Positions 1 to 9,025 of a stretch of DNA of 64,000 nucleotides are shown here, piece by piece; the stretch's first letter is position 1; each line of letters starts with the position of its first letter. The notes under the pieces are model-generated. The model made no database searches. It had not been told where the DNA came from and was given only the letters and a program-made list of their open reading frames with translations. Both the position numbers and the translations under genes were made by a program. The DNA is from F23-D06 sp947165685 (lineage in GTDB: Bacteria; Bacteroidota; Bacteroidia; Bacteroidales; WCHB1-69): the NCBI GenBank assembly GCA_947165685.1, contig CAMVBK010000002.1:1-64000 (forward strand), read 5' to 3'.

Positions 1-1055
1 TCTACAACGGCGACAAGCAGGACGAAACCTACGTGAAATGGTGCCGCCACTACGCCTCCTTGGGCTATGTGGCCGTTTCCCTGAATTATCGCATGGGCTG
101 GGCGCCCTTCAAAAACGCCATCGACTGCGCCGGTTACCGTGCTGCGCAAGATGCGAATGCCGCCATTCGGCATCTGATGCATCATGCTGACACTTACAGG
201 ATTAATCCCGATTGGATTTTCACGTGGGGAACCAGCGCCGGAGCCATCACCGCGCTGAACGTGGCATTCATGAAAGATCAAAACAGACCGGCATCCGTGA
301 CGAAAGAGGGAACCATCGGAAAATTGGCGCCAGACTGCCCGGAAACCTTTCACGTGCGAGCCGTGGCGAATATGTGGGGAGCCGTACACGACACGAGCAT
401 CCTCGCCAATAGCCGCATACCCGTCATCTCCTTCCACGGCGACGCTGACGGCATCGTGCCTTATAGCTACGGATACCCATTCAAGGACATGATTATTTCC
501 ACGTTGACAAGCGGAGCCTTGAACACCATCTCCAGTGCGATACCCGAACAAGGCAAAACGAAGGACTTTATTAGCAAGACCATAGGAACTGTGATGGGCT
601 GGGGAGAAAAACTCGTCAGCCCGGCGTGGAATATAGTGGTGTCGCCCATGTACGGCTCCGCGTGCATCCACGAATATTTGGACCGGCACGGCATCCGCAA
701 CCAGCTTTTCACGGTGGCGGGCGCGAGCCAGCACAGTCTCCACGTCGATGAACACCGCAACATCGTCCCCTATTTCTACACCATCCAAGACTCCGTGGCG
801 AAATTCTTCTACACGGAAATGGTGCCTAAGCCCGTAAACCTGCGGCAGGAAAGTGCGGGATCCCCTTTCTTCCGTATCAACAGCACGGACATCGCCGAAG
901 TGCATTGGCAGGTGGACGGCGGTGTGGTTTTGGAAACGTCCGACAATCGTGCAAAGGTGGTGTTCTTCAGAGATGCGAAGCGGCACGTTGTCCGCGTGTC
1001 CGGACGATATAAGAACGGGGTGGAATTCTGCGAGGAGATGATCATGAACCGGTAG
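1..1055 (+). CDS. alpha/beta-hydrolase (esterase-like), 5' truncated by window edge
   Basis: The reading frame is open from base 3, so the start lies outside the window; about 350 residues are visible. The nucleophile elbow GTSAG lies in the context TWGTSAGAITALN. A later FHGDADGIVP segment supplies the likely acid and SQHSLH the likely histidine, in the order expected of a serine esterase or carboxylesterase. About 75 residues after the hydrolase core do not match a family I recognise and may be a small beta domain. Substrate is unknown; a secreted or periplasmic carbohydrate esterase is possible, but the signal-peptide region is missing. It converges on the next gene with only 20 bases between stops. 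Confidence 0.75.
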   Translation, partial: YNGDKQDETYVKWCRHYASLGYVAVSLNYRMGWAPFKNAIDCAGYRAAQDANAAIRHLMHHADTYRINPDWIFTWGTSAGAITALNVAFMKDQNRPASVTKEGTIGKLAPDCPETFHVRAVANMWGAVHDTSILANSRIPVISFHGDADGIVPYSYGYPFKDMIISTLTSGALNTISSAIPEQGKTKDFISKTIGTVMGWGEKLVSPAWNIVVSPMYGSACIHEYLDRHGIRNQLFTVAGASQHSLHVDEHRNIVPYFYTIQDSVAKFFYTEMVPKPVNLRQESAGSPFFRINSTDIAEVHWQVDGGVVLETSDNRAKVVFFRDAKRHVVRVSGRYKNGVEFCEEMIMNR

Positions 1056-1075
1056 GGATGCCCTGCATTACGTTT

Positions 1076-1744
1076 CTATGCCCCGACGGCAACAGGTTCT
1101 CCCAGAAATTTCGGCTGTTTCCCGAAAGTCACATCCAGCACGACCTTGACCTTGGCGAGCATTTCGCGGGTACGGCTTTTCACATACCACCATTTCATAT
1201 CGACGTCATCGGCATTGTAAGCGATGGCGTCCAGACCTTTGTGCTGTGCGATATAGATGGCCCGTTGGTTGTGCCAACGCTGTGAAATCACCGTGACGGA
1301 ATCCTGCCCAAAAACCTCCTTGCAGCGCACCATCGAGTCGAACGTGCGGAAGCCCGCGAAATCCGAATAGATGACCGAATCGGGCACGCCCAACGCGATG
1401 AGCGACCGCCGCATGTACTCGGGCTCGTTGTATCCCTGTTTGTGGTTGTCGCCACTGACGATAATGTAAGTGATTTTGCCGGCGTGATAGAGCTGCGCGG
1501 TCGCCTCCATACGCTTGCGGTAGTAGATATTCGGGGTTCCTTTGGCATTCTCCGGGGTGGTGCCCAGCACGAGCCCCACTCGACGGTACGGAATCTCGCT
1601 GACGTTCTGGTACATCCGTCCCTCGGCACATTTGTTCACCTTCCGGTTGCAGACACCCAGGGCAATGACAATCGCAACTGTGCAGATGCCGAGAATCCAT
1701 AGTATAGTTCTTCTCCGTTTTTTCGGGGTTGTAGTTTTTTTCAT
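1076..1744 (-). CDS. SanA/DUF218 family membrane protein
   Basis: A 222-residue protein with a basic N-terminus, one membrane segment at about residues 13-33 and a DUF218 domain (VGLVLGTTP, IIVSGDN, VTVISQRWHNQRA). This is the SanA/YdcF-like family, linked in enteric bacteria to envelope barrier function; the biochemical activity is not settled. The ATG at 1744 is chosen because a good -7 box (TATTTTTG, minus strand 1766-1773) lies just upstream; an in-frame TTG at 1768 falls inside that promoter. It is a single-gene unit convergent with the esterase. Confidence 0.85.
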   Translation of the reverse strand: MKKTTTPKKRRRTILWILGICTVAIVIALGVCNRKVNKCAEGRMYQNVSEIPYRRVGLVLGTTPENAKGTPNIYYRKRMEATAQLYHAGKITYIIVSGDNHKQGYNEPEYMRRSLIALGVPDSVIYSDFAGFRTFDSMVRCKEVFGQDSVTVISQRWHNQRAIYIAQHKGLDAIAYNADDVDMKWWYVKSRTREMLAKVKVVLDVTFGKQPKFLGEPVAVGA

Positions 1745-1765
1745 TGGGATTGGATTATCGAGCGG

Positions 1766-1773
1766 CAAAAATA
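1766..1773 (-). promoter_or_regulatory. -7 box TATTTTTG of the sanA-like gene
   Basis: Exact match to the Bacteroidota -7 consensus TAnnTTTG, 21 bases upstream of the ATG at 1744. It decides the start codon, because the in-frame TTG at 1768 lies within it. Confidence 0.6.
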
Positions 1774-1783
1774 CGATTTTTCA

Positions 1784-1965
1784 TTGACACGCGCCTGTCA
1801 GATAATCGAAAATGCTCGCAGTAATGCCGTGCGTAGCGTTGATTTCTGTCTCGTGCAGATGTATTGGAACATAGGGAAGCGTATCTTTGAAGAAGAGCAG
1901 CAAGGGAAAGAGCGCGCAGACTAGTGAAAAAGTTGGCTAAACAAAAGAGAAAAGAGCAGGATTAG
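1784..1965 (+). pseudogene. relic of a DUF1016/YhcG-type PDDEXK nuclease, N-terminal fragment
   Basis: The plus strand from about 1784 encodes an open segment including ARSNAVRSVDFCLVQMYWN, then IGKRIFEEEQQGKERAD, then stops at 1922. This is the strongly conserved N-terminal motif of DUF1016 (YhcG-like) proteins. After a frameshift near 1921 the next frame reads LVKKLAKQ, which fits the residues that normally follow, before another stop at about 1963. No start codon and no catalytic domain remain, so this is a frameshifted leftover of a larger gene. The stretch from 1966 to the ileS promoter holds nothing else I can identify. Confidence 0.75.
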
Positions 1966-2027
1966 CAACAAACGGGGGCATCTGACCCGCCAGCAACTAC
2001 TAACTACTCACCAATCCCAAAAAATTG

Positions 2028-2035
2028 TATCTTTG
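2028..2035 (+). promoter_or_regulatory. -7 box TATCTTTG of ileS
   Basis: Exact TAnnTTTG match 29 bases upstream of the ATG at 2064. An in-frame TTG at 2025 is rejected as a start because it overlaps this promoter. Confidence 0.6.
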
Positions 2036-2063
2036 CAAGTTTTTTGGAAAAATCTATACTTCG

Positions 2064-5000
2064 ATGAAATATACTGAATACAAAGGTCTTAATCTCCCTG
2101 CCCTTGGGGAGGAAATGAGAAAATATTGGGAAGACAATGACATCTTCGCCAAGAGTCTATCGACCCGCGAGGGACACAAACGTTTCGTTTTCTTTGAGGG
2201 ACCGCCGTCCGCAAACGGTATGCCCGGCATCCACCACGTGATGGCCCGCACCATCAAGGACATCGTCTGCCGCTACCAGACCCTCACCGGCAAGTACGTC
2301 GGACGTAAGGGCGGCTGGGACACGCACGGTCTGCCCGTGGAGCTCGGCGTGGAGAAGACTCTCGGCATCACCAAGGAGGACATCGGCAAGAAGATCTCCG
2401 TGGAAGACTACAACAAGGCCTGCCGCCGCGAGGTGATGAAATTCAAGGACAAATGGGACGACCTCACCCGCGAGATGGGCTACTGGGTCGATCTCGAACA
2501 CCCCTACATCACCTTCGACAACAAGTATATCGAAACTGTATGGTATTTGCTTTCAGAGCTTTACAAGAAAGGTCTGCTCTATAAGGGCTACTCCATCCAG
2601 CCCTACTCCCCCGCCGCCGGCACCGGCCTCAGCTCCCACGAGCTCAACCTGCCCGGCTGCTACCGCGACGTGAAAGACCTCACCTGCGTTGCGCTGTTCA
2701 AGTTAGTGAGCGGCAACGAGCAATTGGCCATTAACGCCAACGATCCGATGCCCACGTATGCCATCGCGTGGACGACCACCCCGTGGACGCTTCCGAGCAA
2801 CACGGCTCTGTGCGTGGGTCCGAACATCGACTACGTGCTGCTGAAGACCGTGCATCCTTACAACGAACAGCCTTGCTACATCCTGATGGCCAAAGCGTTG
2901 GTTTCCACGATGTTCAAAGAGGCCCCGGAGGTTGTGAAGGAGTTCAAGGGCAAGGACCTCGTGGGCATCTCCTACGAGCAGCTCATCCCGTGGGTGAACC
3001 CCGGCGAGGGTGCCTTCCGCATCATCCCCGGCGATTATGTCACCACGGAAGACGGTACCGGCATCGTGCATATCGCCCCGACCTTCGGCGCCGATGACAA
3101 GCGCGTGGCCGCCGCCGCCGGCATCCCGCCGCTCGTGATGATCGACAAGGACGGCATCCGCCAGCCGATGGTCGATCGCACCGGCAAGTTCTACCGCATC
3201 GAGGACCTCGACCCCGAATTTGTCCAAAACTGCATGGACGTGGAGGCTTACCGTCCCTATGCCGGCCAGTTCGTGAAGAACGCCTACGACCCCACCAAGA
3301 CGGAGAAGGACAAATCCTTGGATGTGGATATCGTGGTGATGCTGAAGGAGCAGGGCAAGCTTTTCAAGAGCGAGAAGCACACCCACAACTACCCGCACTG
3401 CTGGCGCACCGACAAGCCCGTGCTCTACTATCCGCTCGACTCTTGGTTCATCAAGACCACGGCCTACAAAGAGCGTATGATGGAACTGAACAAGACCATC
3501 AAGTGGAAGCCCGCCGCCACCGGCTCCGGCCGTTTCGGCAACTGGCTCGAAAACCTCGTCGATTGGAACCTCTCCCGCTCCCGCTTCTGGGGCGTGCCGC
3601 TGCCCATCTGGACCACCGAGGACAAGAAAGAGCAGATCTGCATCGGTTCCATCGAGCAGCTGATGGCCGAAATCGACAAGTCCATCGCCGCCGGCTTTAT
3701 GACCGAAAATCCGTATAAGAACTTCAAGGTCAACGATATGTCGCAGGAGAATTACGACAACAACATCGACCTGCACAAACCCTACGTCGATAGCATCGTG
3801 CTGGTCTCCCCGACGGGCCAAAAGATGTACCGCGAGAGTGACCTCATCGATGTCTGGTTCGACTCCGGCTCGATGCCGTACAGCCAGCTGCACTACCCGT
3901 TCGAGAACAAGGAGTTCTTCAAAACCAACTTCCCCGCCGACTTCATCGCTGAGGGTGTGGATCAGACCCGCGGCTGGTTCTTCACGTTGCACGCCATCGC
4001 CACGATGCTGTTCGACAGCGTGGCTTTCAAGTCCGTGATTTCCAATGGCTTGGTGCTTGACAAAAACGGCAACAAGATGTCCAAGCGGTTGGGCAATGCC
4101 GTTGATCCTTTCGAGATCATCCACAAATACGGTCCCGACGCGACCCGCTGGTACATGATCACCAACGCCTCCCCGTGGGACAACCTCAAGTTCGACGAGG
4201 CCGGCATCGGCGAGGTGCAGCGCAAGTTCTTCGGCACGCTGTTCAACACCTACAACTTCTTCGCGCTGTACGCCAACATTGACGGATTCACGTACAAAGA
4301 GGCGGAGATTCCGTTCGCCAAACGTCCCGAAATCGACCGTTGGATTCTCTCCGAGCTGAACACGTTGGTGAAGCACTGTCAGGAGAACTACATCGACTAC
4401 GAGCCGACGAAGGTGGGCCGTGAGATTCAAGACTTTACGGACGCTTACCTCAGCAACTGGTACGTGCGTCTCTGTCGCCGCCGCTTCTGGAAGGGCGAAT
4501 ACAGCGAGGACAAGATTTCCGCCTACCAGACGCTCTACACCTGCTTGGAGACCATCGCCAAGATCGCCTCGCCCATCGCGCCGTTCTTCATGGACAAACT
4601 CTATCAGGACCTCAACCGCGTCACCGGCAAAGAAGCGTTCGAGTCGGTGCATTTGGCCGACTACCCCGAGGTACACGAGGAGCTGATTGACAAGGAGTTG
4701 GAGGAACGTATGCAGCTCGCACAGCAGTTCAGCTCCATGGTGTTGGCGTTGCGTAAGAAGACCAACCTGAAGGTGCGTCAGCCGCTCTCCAAGATTATGA
4801 TTCCCGTGATGGACGAACATTTCAAACAGCAGATCTCGTTGGTTCAGGATCTGATTCTGCACGAGGTCAACGTCAAGGAGTTGGTGTTCGTCAGCAACGA
4901 AGACGGCGTCTTCGTGAAGCGTATCAAACCCGATTTCAAGAAGTTGGGACCGAAATACGGCAAGATCATGAAGTTAGTGGCCGCCAAGATCACGGGCTTC

Positions 5001-5435
5001 TCGCAGCAGGAGATCGCGCAGTTGGAGAAAGAAGGCGTAATGAGGTTCGAGATCGAGGGGCAGCCTGTGGAGATCACCACCGACGATGTGGAGATCCAGG
5101 CGCAGGACATCCCCGGCTGGGTGGTGGCCAACTTCGGCGCGCTCACCGTGGCCTTGGACATCGAGGTCACCGAAGAGCTGAAGAACGAGGGTTACGCCCG
5201 CGAGTTCGTGAAGATGGTGCAGACCTACCGCAAGGAGAACAACTTCGAGGTGCTGGACAAGATCGCCATCACCGTGGAGAACAACGAGGTCATCACCCCC
5301 GCGTTGAAGGCCTTCGAGCAGCACATCTGCAACGAGACCCTCTGCACCTCCCTGACCATCGCCGACACGGTGGAGAACGGCGTGGAGATGGATTTGGAGG
5401 ATGTGAAGATTCGGGTGAAGATTGAGAGATTGTAA
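2064..5435 (+). CDS. ileS: isoleucine--tRNA ligase
   Basis: Charges tRNA-Ile with isoleucine in the cytoplasm. The product is 1123 residues. The class I HIGH-type signature is GIHH at about residues 55-58 (after PPSANGMP) and the KMSKS signature is KMSKR at about residue 671. The large CP1 editing region lies between them, and a tRNA-binding region plus a long C-terminal extension follow. This length is normal for Bacteroidota IleS, which are longer than the E. coli enzyme. The ATG at 2064 is chosen over an upstream TTG lying in the promoter. A hairpin terminator follows at 5467. The gene is flanked by relic and accessory DNA on both sides. Confidence 0.97.
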   Translation: MKYTEYKGLNLPALGEEMRKYWEDNDIFAKSLSTREGHKRFVFFEGPPSANGMPGIHHVMARTIKDIVCRYQTLTGKYVGRKGGWDTHGLPVELGVEKTLGITKEDIGKKISVEDYNKACRREVMKFKDKWDDLTREMGYWVDLEHPYITFDNKYIETVWYLLSELYKKGLLYKGYSIQPYSPAAGTGLSSHELNLPGCYRDVKDLTCVALFKLVSGNEQLAINANDPMPTYAIAWTTTPWTLPSNTALCVGPNIDYVLLKTVHPYNEQPCYILMAKALVSTMFKEAPEVVKEFKGKDLVGISYEQLIPWVNPGEGAFRIIPGDYVTTEDGTGIVHIAPTFGADDKRVAAAAGIPPLVMIDKDGIRQPMVDRTGKFYRIEDLDPEFVQNCMDVEAYRPYAGQFVKNAYDPTKTEKDKSLDVDIVVMLKEQGKLFKSEKHTHNYPHCWRTDKPVLYYPLDSWFIKTTAYKERMMELNKTIKWKPAATGSGRFGNWLENLVDWNLSRSRFWGVPLPIWTTEDKKEQICIGSIEQLMAEIDKSIAAGFMTENPYKNFKVNDMSQENYDNNIDLHKPYVDSIVLVSPTGQKMYRESDLIDVWFDSGSMPYSQLHYPFENKEFFKTNFPADFIAEGVDQTRGWFFTLHAIATMLFDSVAFKSVISNGLVLDKNGNKMSKRLGNAVDPFEIIHKYGPDATRWYMITNASPWDNLKFDEAGIGEVQRKFFGTLFNTYNFFALYANIDGFTYKEAEIPFAKRPEIDRWILSELNTLVKHCQENYIDYEPTKVGREIQDFTDAYLSNWYVRLCRRRFWKGEYSEDKISAYQTLYTCLETIAKIASPIAPFFMDKLYQDLNRVTGKEAFESVHLADYPEVHEELIDKELEERMQLAQQFSSMVLALRKKTNLKVRQPLSKIMIPVMDEHFKQQISLVQDLILHEVNVKELVFVSNEDGVFVKRIKPDFKKLGPKYGKIMKLVAAKITGFSQQEIAQLEKEGVMRFEIEGQPVEITTDDVEIQAQDIPGWVVANFGALTVALDIEVTEELKNEGYAREFVKMVQTYRKENNFEVLDKIAITVENNEVITPALKAFEQHICNETLCTSLTIADTVENGVEMDLEDVKIRVKIERL

Positions 5436-5466
5436 TGTAGCACGCTTATCATGATCCTAAAATATG

Positions 5467-5499
5467 AACGGGAGCTTATACAATCAGCGCCCGTTTTTT
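5467..5499 (+). terminator. intrinsic terminator after ileS
   Basis: AACGGGAGC (5467-5475) pairs with GCGCCCGTT (5487-5495) with one mismatch, followed by a run of T. It lies 31 bases after the ileS stop. Confidence 0.7.
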
Positions 5500-5743
5500 C
5501 ATGTTTCTACTTGTAAAACTACAGGTTTTATCATGTCGTTATGAGTATTTTCAACTCGACTTCTACCTTTTGAGAATTTTATGGAAAACGTTTTTCAAAT
5601 AAGAAAATTCTGTAATTTTGCAGTCAGAGAATATAAAGATTATTATTTTGGGGTTGGCGATTCCAACATTCAAATAAAAAGTCTTTATCTTATTTATTTT
5701 TAGATGATTATATTATATTGTAACTGCATTATAAGAGTTTAAG
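5500..5743. other. AT-rich intergenic region before the methyltransferases
   Basis: No gene is seen. It contains a TAnnTTTG-type -7 box (TAATTTTG, 5613-5620) and a small inverted repeat GTTGG-CGATT-CCAAC at 5653-5667, which could be an operator for the restriction-modification controller protein; that role is a guess. The leader to the first methyltransferase is about 110 bases, long for this window. Confidence 0.4.
5613..5620 (+). promoter_or_regulatory. -7 box TAATTTTG upstream of the methyltransferase pair
   Basis: Matches TAnnTTTG and is the only good match in this gap; 123 bases upstream of the ATG at 5744. Confidence 0.4.
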
Positions 5744-6838
5744 ATGACAACTACACACACCATATACATAGGTGCTTCTCAGCACATGACCTCAACTAAA
5801 GACGATACAGTTAATTTGGTTGTAACCTCGCCTCCATATCCCATGATTGAGATGTGGGATGAAATTATGGTAAAACAGAATCCTGTTATTTTAGATTATC
5901 TTGAGAAAAAACCAGAAACAGCTTTTGAGTTAATGCATCAAGAATTGGACAAAGTGTGGAAAGAGTGTTTCCGTGTGCTTAAAGATGGTGGGTTCTTGTG
6001 TATTAATATTGGAGATGCCACTCGAACAATTAATGGTATTTTTACCTTGTACAATAATCATAGCCGTATTTCTAAAGCATGTATTGAAATGGGATTTGTA
6101 GGTCTGCCTAATATTATTTGGCGTAAACAGACAAATGCTCCAAATAAATTTATGGGTAGCGGAATGTTGCCATGTGGTGCATACGTAACTCTTGAACATG
6201 AGTGGGTGCTTATCTTCCGCAAGGGGGGCAAACGTGAATACAAAAAGGCCGATGCTAAGTTGAATCGTATGAAAAGTTCTTTCTTTTGGGAAGAACGTAA
6301 TGTATGGTTCTCTGATGTATGGGAAATTAAAGGTACTAAGCAAAAAATTCAAAAAGACAGTACTCGCGAACGTAGTGCTGCTTTCCCATTTGAGATCCCA
6401 TATCGCCTACTTAATATGTTTTCACAGAAAGGTGACATGGTAATGGATCCATTCTTAGGCACTGGAACAACTATGCAGGCAGCAATACTTTTAGGACGTA
6501 ATAGTTGTGGATACGAAATCGACCCAAACTTTGAAAGTATCATTCGAGAAGGTATTGATAATTTAGAATTGGATTTGTGCAATAGTTTGATAAAGCAACG
6601 TTTCGATGCCCATAAGGAATTTATTGCAAACAGAAAGGCTTCTGGCAAGGAGATTAAACACTTCAACGACACACTTAATTACGCGGTAATGACAAGCCAG
6701 GAGAAGGAAATAGAACTGAATTATCTTGAAGATATAAAGTTAGAAAAAGAGACTGGCAAGTATATCGTTTCGTACGAGGAACATTCTGATTTGACACAGC
6801 TTCCTCTTAAAGACACGTTTTTCAAGGCTGCAAAATAA
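5744..6838 (+). CDS. beta-class DNA methyltransferase M1 (likely N4-cytosine)
   Basis: A 364-residue DNA methyltransferase. Catalytic motif IV is SPPY at residues 29-32 and the AdoMet-binding motif I is DPFLGTGTT at about 234-242; this order (IV before I) marks the beta group. SPPY is more typical of N4-cytosine than N6-adenine enzymes, so m4C is inferred. The remaining region includes an NIGDA segment and a C-terminal tail of about 90 residues. Only three bases separate it from a second, related methyltransferase, and the pair faces two endonuclease genes. The DNA is clearly more AT-rich than ileS, which suggests acquisition by transfer. Recognition sequence is unknown. Confidence 0.9.
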   Translation: MTTTHTIYIGASQHMTSTKDDTVNLVVTSPPYPMIEMWDEIMVKQNPVILDYLEKKPETAFELMHQELDKVWKECFRVLKDGGFLCINIGDATRTINGIFTLYNNHSRISKACIEMGFVGLPNIIWRKQTNAPNKFMGSGMLPCGAYVTLEHEWVLIFRKGGKREYKKADAKLNRMKSSFFWEERNVWFSDVWEIKGTKQKIQKDSTRERSAAFPFEIPYRLLNMFSQKGDMVMDPFLGTGTTMQAAILLGRNSCGYEIDPNFESIIREGIDNLELDLCNSLIKQRFDAHKEFIANRKASGKEIKHFNDTLNYAVMTSQEKEIELNYLEDIKLEKETGKYIVSYEEHSDLTQLPLKDTFFKAAK

Positions 6839-6841
6839 CAA

Positions 6842-8215
6842 ATGAGCACAAAGCATATTCTCATAAATGGCGATTGCCGCAAAATGTCGCAGATTCAAAA
6901 TGAATCTGTGCATCTTATTGTTACTTCCCCTCCTTATTGGCAATTGAAAGATTATGGTACGAAAAATCAAATTGGTTTTAATGACAGTTATGAAGAGTAC
7001 ATTAATAATCTAAATCTTGTGTGGAAAGAATGCCATCGTATTTTGATACAAGGCTGTAGATTGTGTATCAATATTGGAGATCAGTTTGCTCGTTCCGCAT
7101 ATTATGGTCGCTATAAAGTAGTCCCAATACATTCTGAAATCATTCGATTCTGTGAAACCATAGGTTTTGACTATATGGGAAGCATTGTGTGGCAAAAACC
7201 GACGTCTATGCACACGACTGGTGGTGAAAAAGTAATGGGAAGCTATCCCTATCCGCGAGGTGGCATTATAAAGATTGACTTTGAGCACATTCTCCTATTT
7301 AGGAAGTTAGGTAAAGCTCCTATGCCTTCACGGGAAGCGAAAGAAGCATCTGCTCTTACACTGGAAGAATGGAATGAATACTTCTCTTCACATTGGACAT
7401 TCAATGGAGCCAAGCAAAATAGGCACATTGCTGTATTCCCAGAAGAATTACCCAAACGACTTATTAAAATGTTTTCATTTGTAGGAGATATGGTGTGTGA
7501 TCCTTTTATGGGGAGTGGTACCACTGCTTTGGCCGCAGGTAATCTTGGACGTAATTCTGTCGGTTATGAACTAAATAATGATTTCCGTGTTTTCTACAAA
7601 GAAAAGGTAATAGATGGTTGTCTTGATAAGCAATGCGAATATTCTTTTGCACAGGACATCTCAATCATAGACTTACAATCTGCCATCAGTGCGCTTCCAT
7701 ATCGATTTGTTGATATTCACAAAATCGATAAAACGATAAACGTTAAAGCTCATACATACGGCTCCAAATTTGAGATAGATAAAGATGTCAAAGATGAAAT
7801 AGACAGTTCCTCTATTGAAACAGTTTTGACAACTAATACTGAGCCAATGGTTTTGATCAATCATGCTCGTATTTCGCTAAAGAAGTTAATGATAGAAAAA
7901 GGTATTTGCTACCTACGTGCTGGCGATTCAAAAGGTTCTGTGTTGGTACAGTCGGGATTTGAACGAATGCAATATGTTTTGCTGCATACGGCTGGTAATG
8001 AACCTCTGCTGTTCAAGTTGAAGACCAAGGGTATGTTCCAGATTTGGACAAAAGAAACACTTATTGAGAATGGTTTTAACCCCCGAAATGCCCCATATTA
8101 TGTTGTTCTTCTTTTTGATAATCTGCATCCTATACAGTTGAAAAAATGTCCCAGATTAATAGAAGACAAAAACACCTACAGAGCTAAAATAAAGAAACTA
8201 AGCGAATTCGTTTAA
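6842..8215 (+). CDS. beta-class DNA methyltransferase M2 (likely N4-cytosine)
   Basis: A 457-residue homologue of the preceding gene: motif IV SPPY at residues 29-32 and motif I DPFMGSGTT at about 220-228. The first 260 residues align in order with M1, including shared LVWKECHR-type and NIGD segments. About 170 extra C-terminal residues have no domain I recognise and may be a target-recognition or accessory module. It is cotranscribed with M1 (3-base gap). Two separate methyltransferases in one restriction-modification locus suggest that each modifies one strand of an asymmetric site, or that two systems lie together. A perfect hairpin at 8221-8243 separates it from the converging endonuclease. 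Confidence 0.9.
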   Translation: MSTKHILINGDCRKMSQIQNESVHLIVTSPPYWQLKDYGTKNQIGFNDSYEEYINNLNLVWKECHRILIQGCRLCINIGDQFARSAYYGRYKVVPIHSEIIRFCETIGFDYMGSIVWQKPTSMHTTGGEKVMGSYPYPRGGIIKIDFEHILLFRKLGKAPMPSREAKEASALTLEEWNEYFSSHWTFNGAKQNRHIAVFPEELPKRLIKMFSFVGDMVCDPFMGSGTTALAAGNLGRNSVGYELNNDFRVFYKEKVIDGCLDKQCEYSFAQDISIIDLQSAISALPYRFVDIHKIDKTINVKAHTYGSKFEIDKDVKDEIDSSSIETVLTTNTEPMVLINHARISLKKLMIEKGICYLRAGDSKGSVLVQSGFERMQYVLLHTAGNEPLLFKLKTKGMFQIWTKETLIENGFNPRNAPYYVVLLFDNLHPIQLKKCPRLIEDKNTYRAKIKKLSEFV

Positions 8216-8220
8216 AAGGG

Positions 8221-8243
8221 AAGGATAGGACGAGCCTATCCTT
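8221..8243. terminator. bidirectional terminator between M2 and R1
   Basis: AAGGATAGG and CCTATCCTT form a perfect 9-base-pair stem with a 5-base loop, exactly between two convergent genes. Confidence 0.65.
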
Positions 8244-8251
8244 CTGTCATT

Positions 8252-9022
8252 CTATCTATTTTGGTATCTATTTGATATTTGACTTCTAATATCATTCCAA
8301 TCGTTAGTGTCTGATGATGGTTCACGAAGCGCATTTTGAGGAACATCATAATTAATACCCTCTTCACATAATTTGTATGTAACGATAGGGCATCTGAAGT
8401 GCTCTTGTTTATGCTCATTGTTATATGATGAGCTTTTAATTTGAAGAGGGAAAAAACTCGGCCCATTCGGATCAATAACATATCCGTCTATTCCTTGCTT
8501 TTCATCTTCCATAGATCCTAACATCCATTCAAAACCATTCTTTTCTGCAATATCCTTGAGAATTAGTTCTTGAGCCTCCAATCCACAATATGTTTTCTCA
8601 TAAACGAGATTTTTCAACCATGAACGAACCATATCTTCTGTCAACTGATTGATATTATTCTTGACTTCCTCCATTTTGTTCATAATATCTCGAACCCCTT
8701 GTTCGATACCAGCCATTTGAACGGTTTCACGTCTTTTGGTTTTTCCTTTCCCTTTTATAACTTGAATATCAGTCCCTTCCAATCCTTGATGAAAGGAGAT
8801 CCAATCTTCAAGTGATCCTTCGGGGTTGTCTTCTCTGAATTGCTTGATTACTTCTGACACTTGGCTAACATTTTCGGCTTTCGAACCACCTGCCCATCCA
8901 TTTACATCATTAATAAACCCAGAAGTATATTTAGGTAATTCTGGAGAACTATTTAGGTCGAAAAGATTTTGCCCTTCTTTATATTGAATGTCAGGAACAA
9001 TAGTTTTCCTTTTTCTTGCCAT
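8252..9022 (-). CDS. MjaI-like type II restriction endonuclease subunit R1
   Basis: A 256-residue protein homologous in order to the upstream neighbour R2. Shared blocks are PKY-x5-IN near residue 30, a GG-x(8)-Q(V/M)SE block, WxxxLVY-x-KTYCGL near 135-148, and GIDG...PLQIKS near 177-197. The last block looks like a PD-(D/E)XK nuclease core of the D...QxK type, with D179, Q194 and K196. The family resembles MjaI-type enzymes (CTAG cutters in archaea), from memory only. R1 has an insertion at about residues 82-105, rich in Lys and Arg, that R2 lacks. The gap to R2 is 3 bases and both read with the controller gene. Confidence 0.75.
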   Translation of the reverse strand: MARKRKTIVPDIQYKEGQNLFDLNSSPELPKYTSGFINDVNGWAGGSKAENVSQVSEVIKQFREDNPEGSLEDWISFHQGLEGTDIQVIKGKGKTKRRETVQMAGIEQGVRDIMNKMEEVKNNINQLTEDMVRSWLKNLVYEKTYCGLEAQELILKDIAEKNGFEWMLGSMEDEKQGIDGYVIDPNGPSFFPLQIKSSSYNNEHKQEHFRCPIVTYKLCEEGINYDVPQNALREPSSDTNDWNDIRSQISNRYQNR

Positions 9023-9025
9023 ACT

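Noticed and set aside
2703..4862. 719-codon frame antisense to ileS
   Set aside because: The sense frame encodes intact isoleucyl-tRNA synthetase with both signature motifs; the antisense product has no family features.
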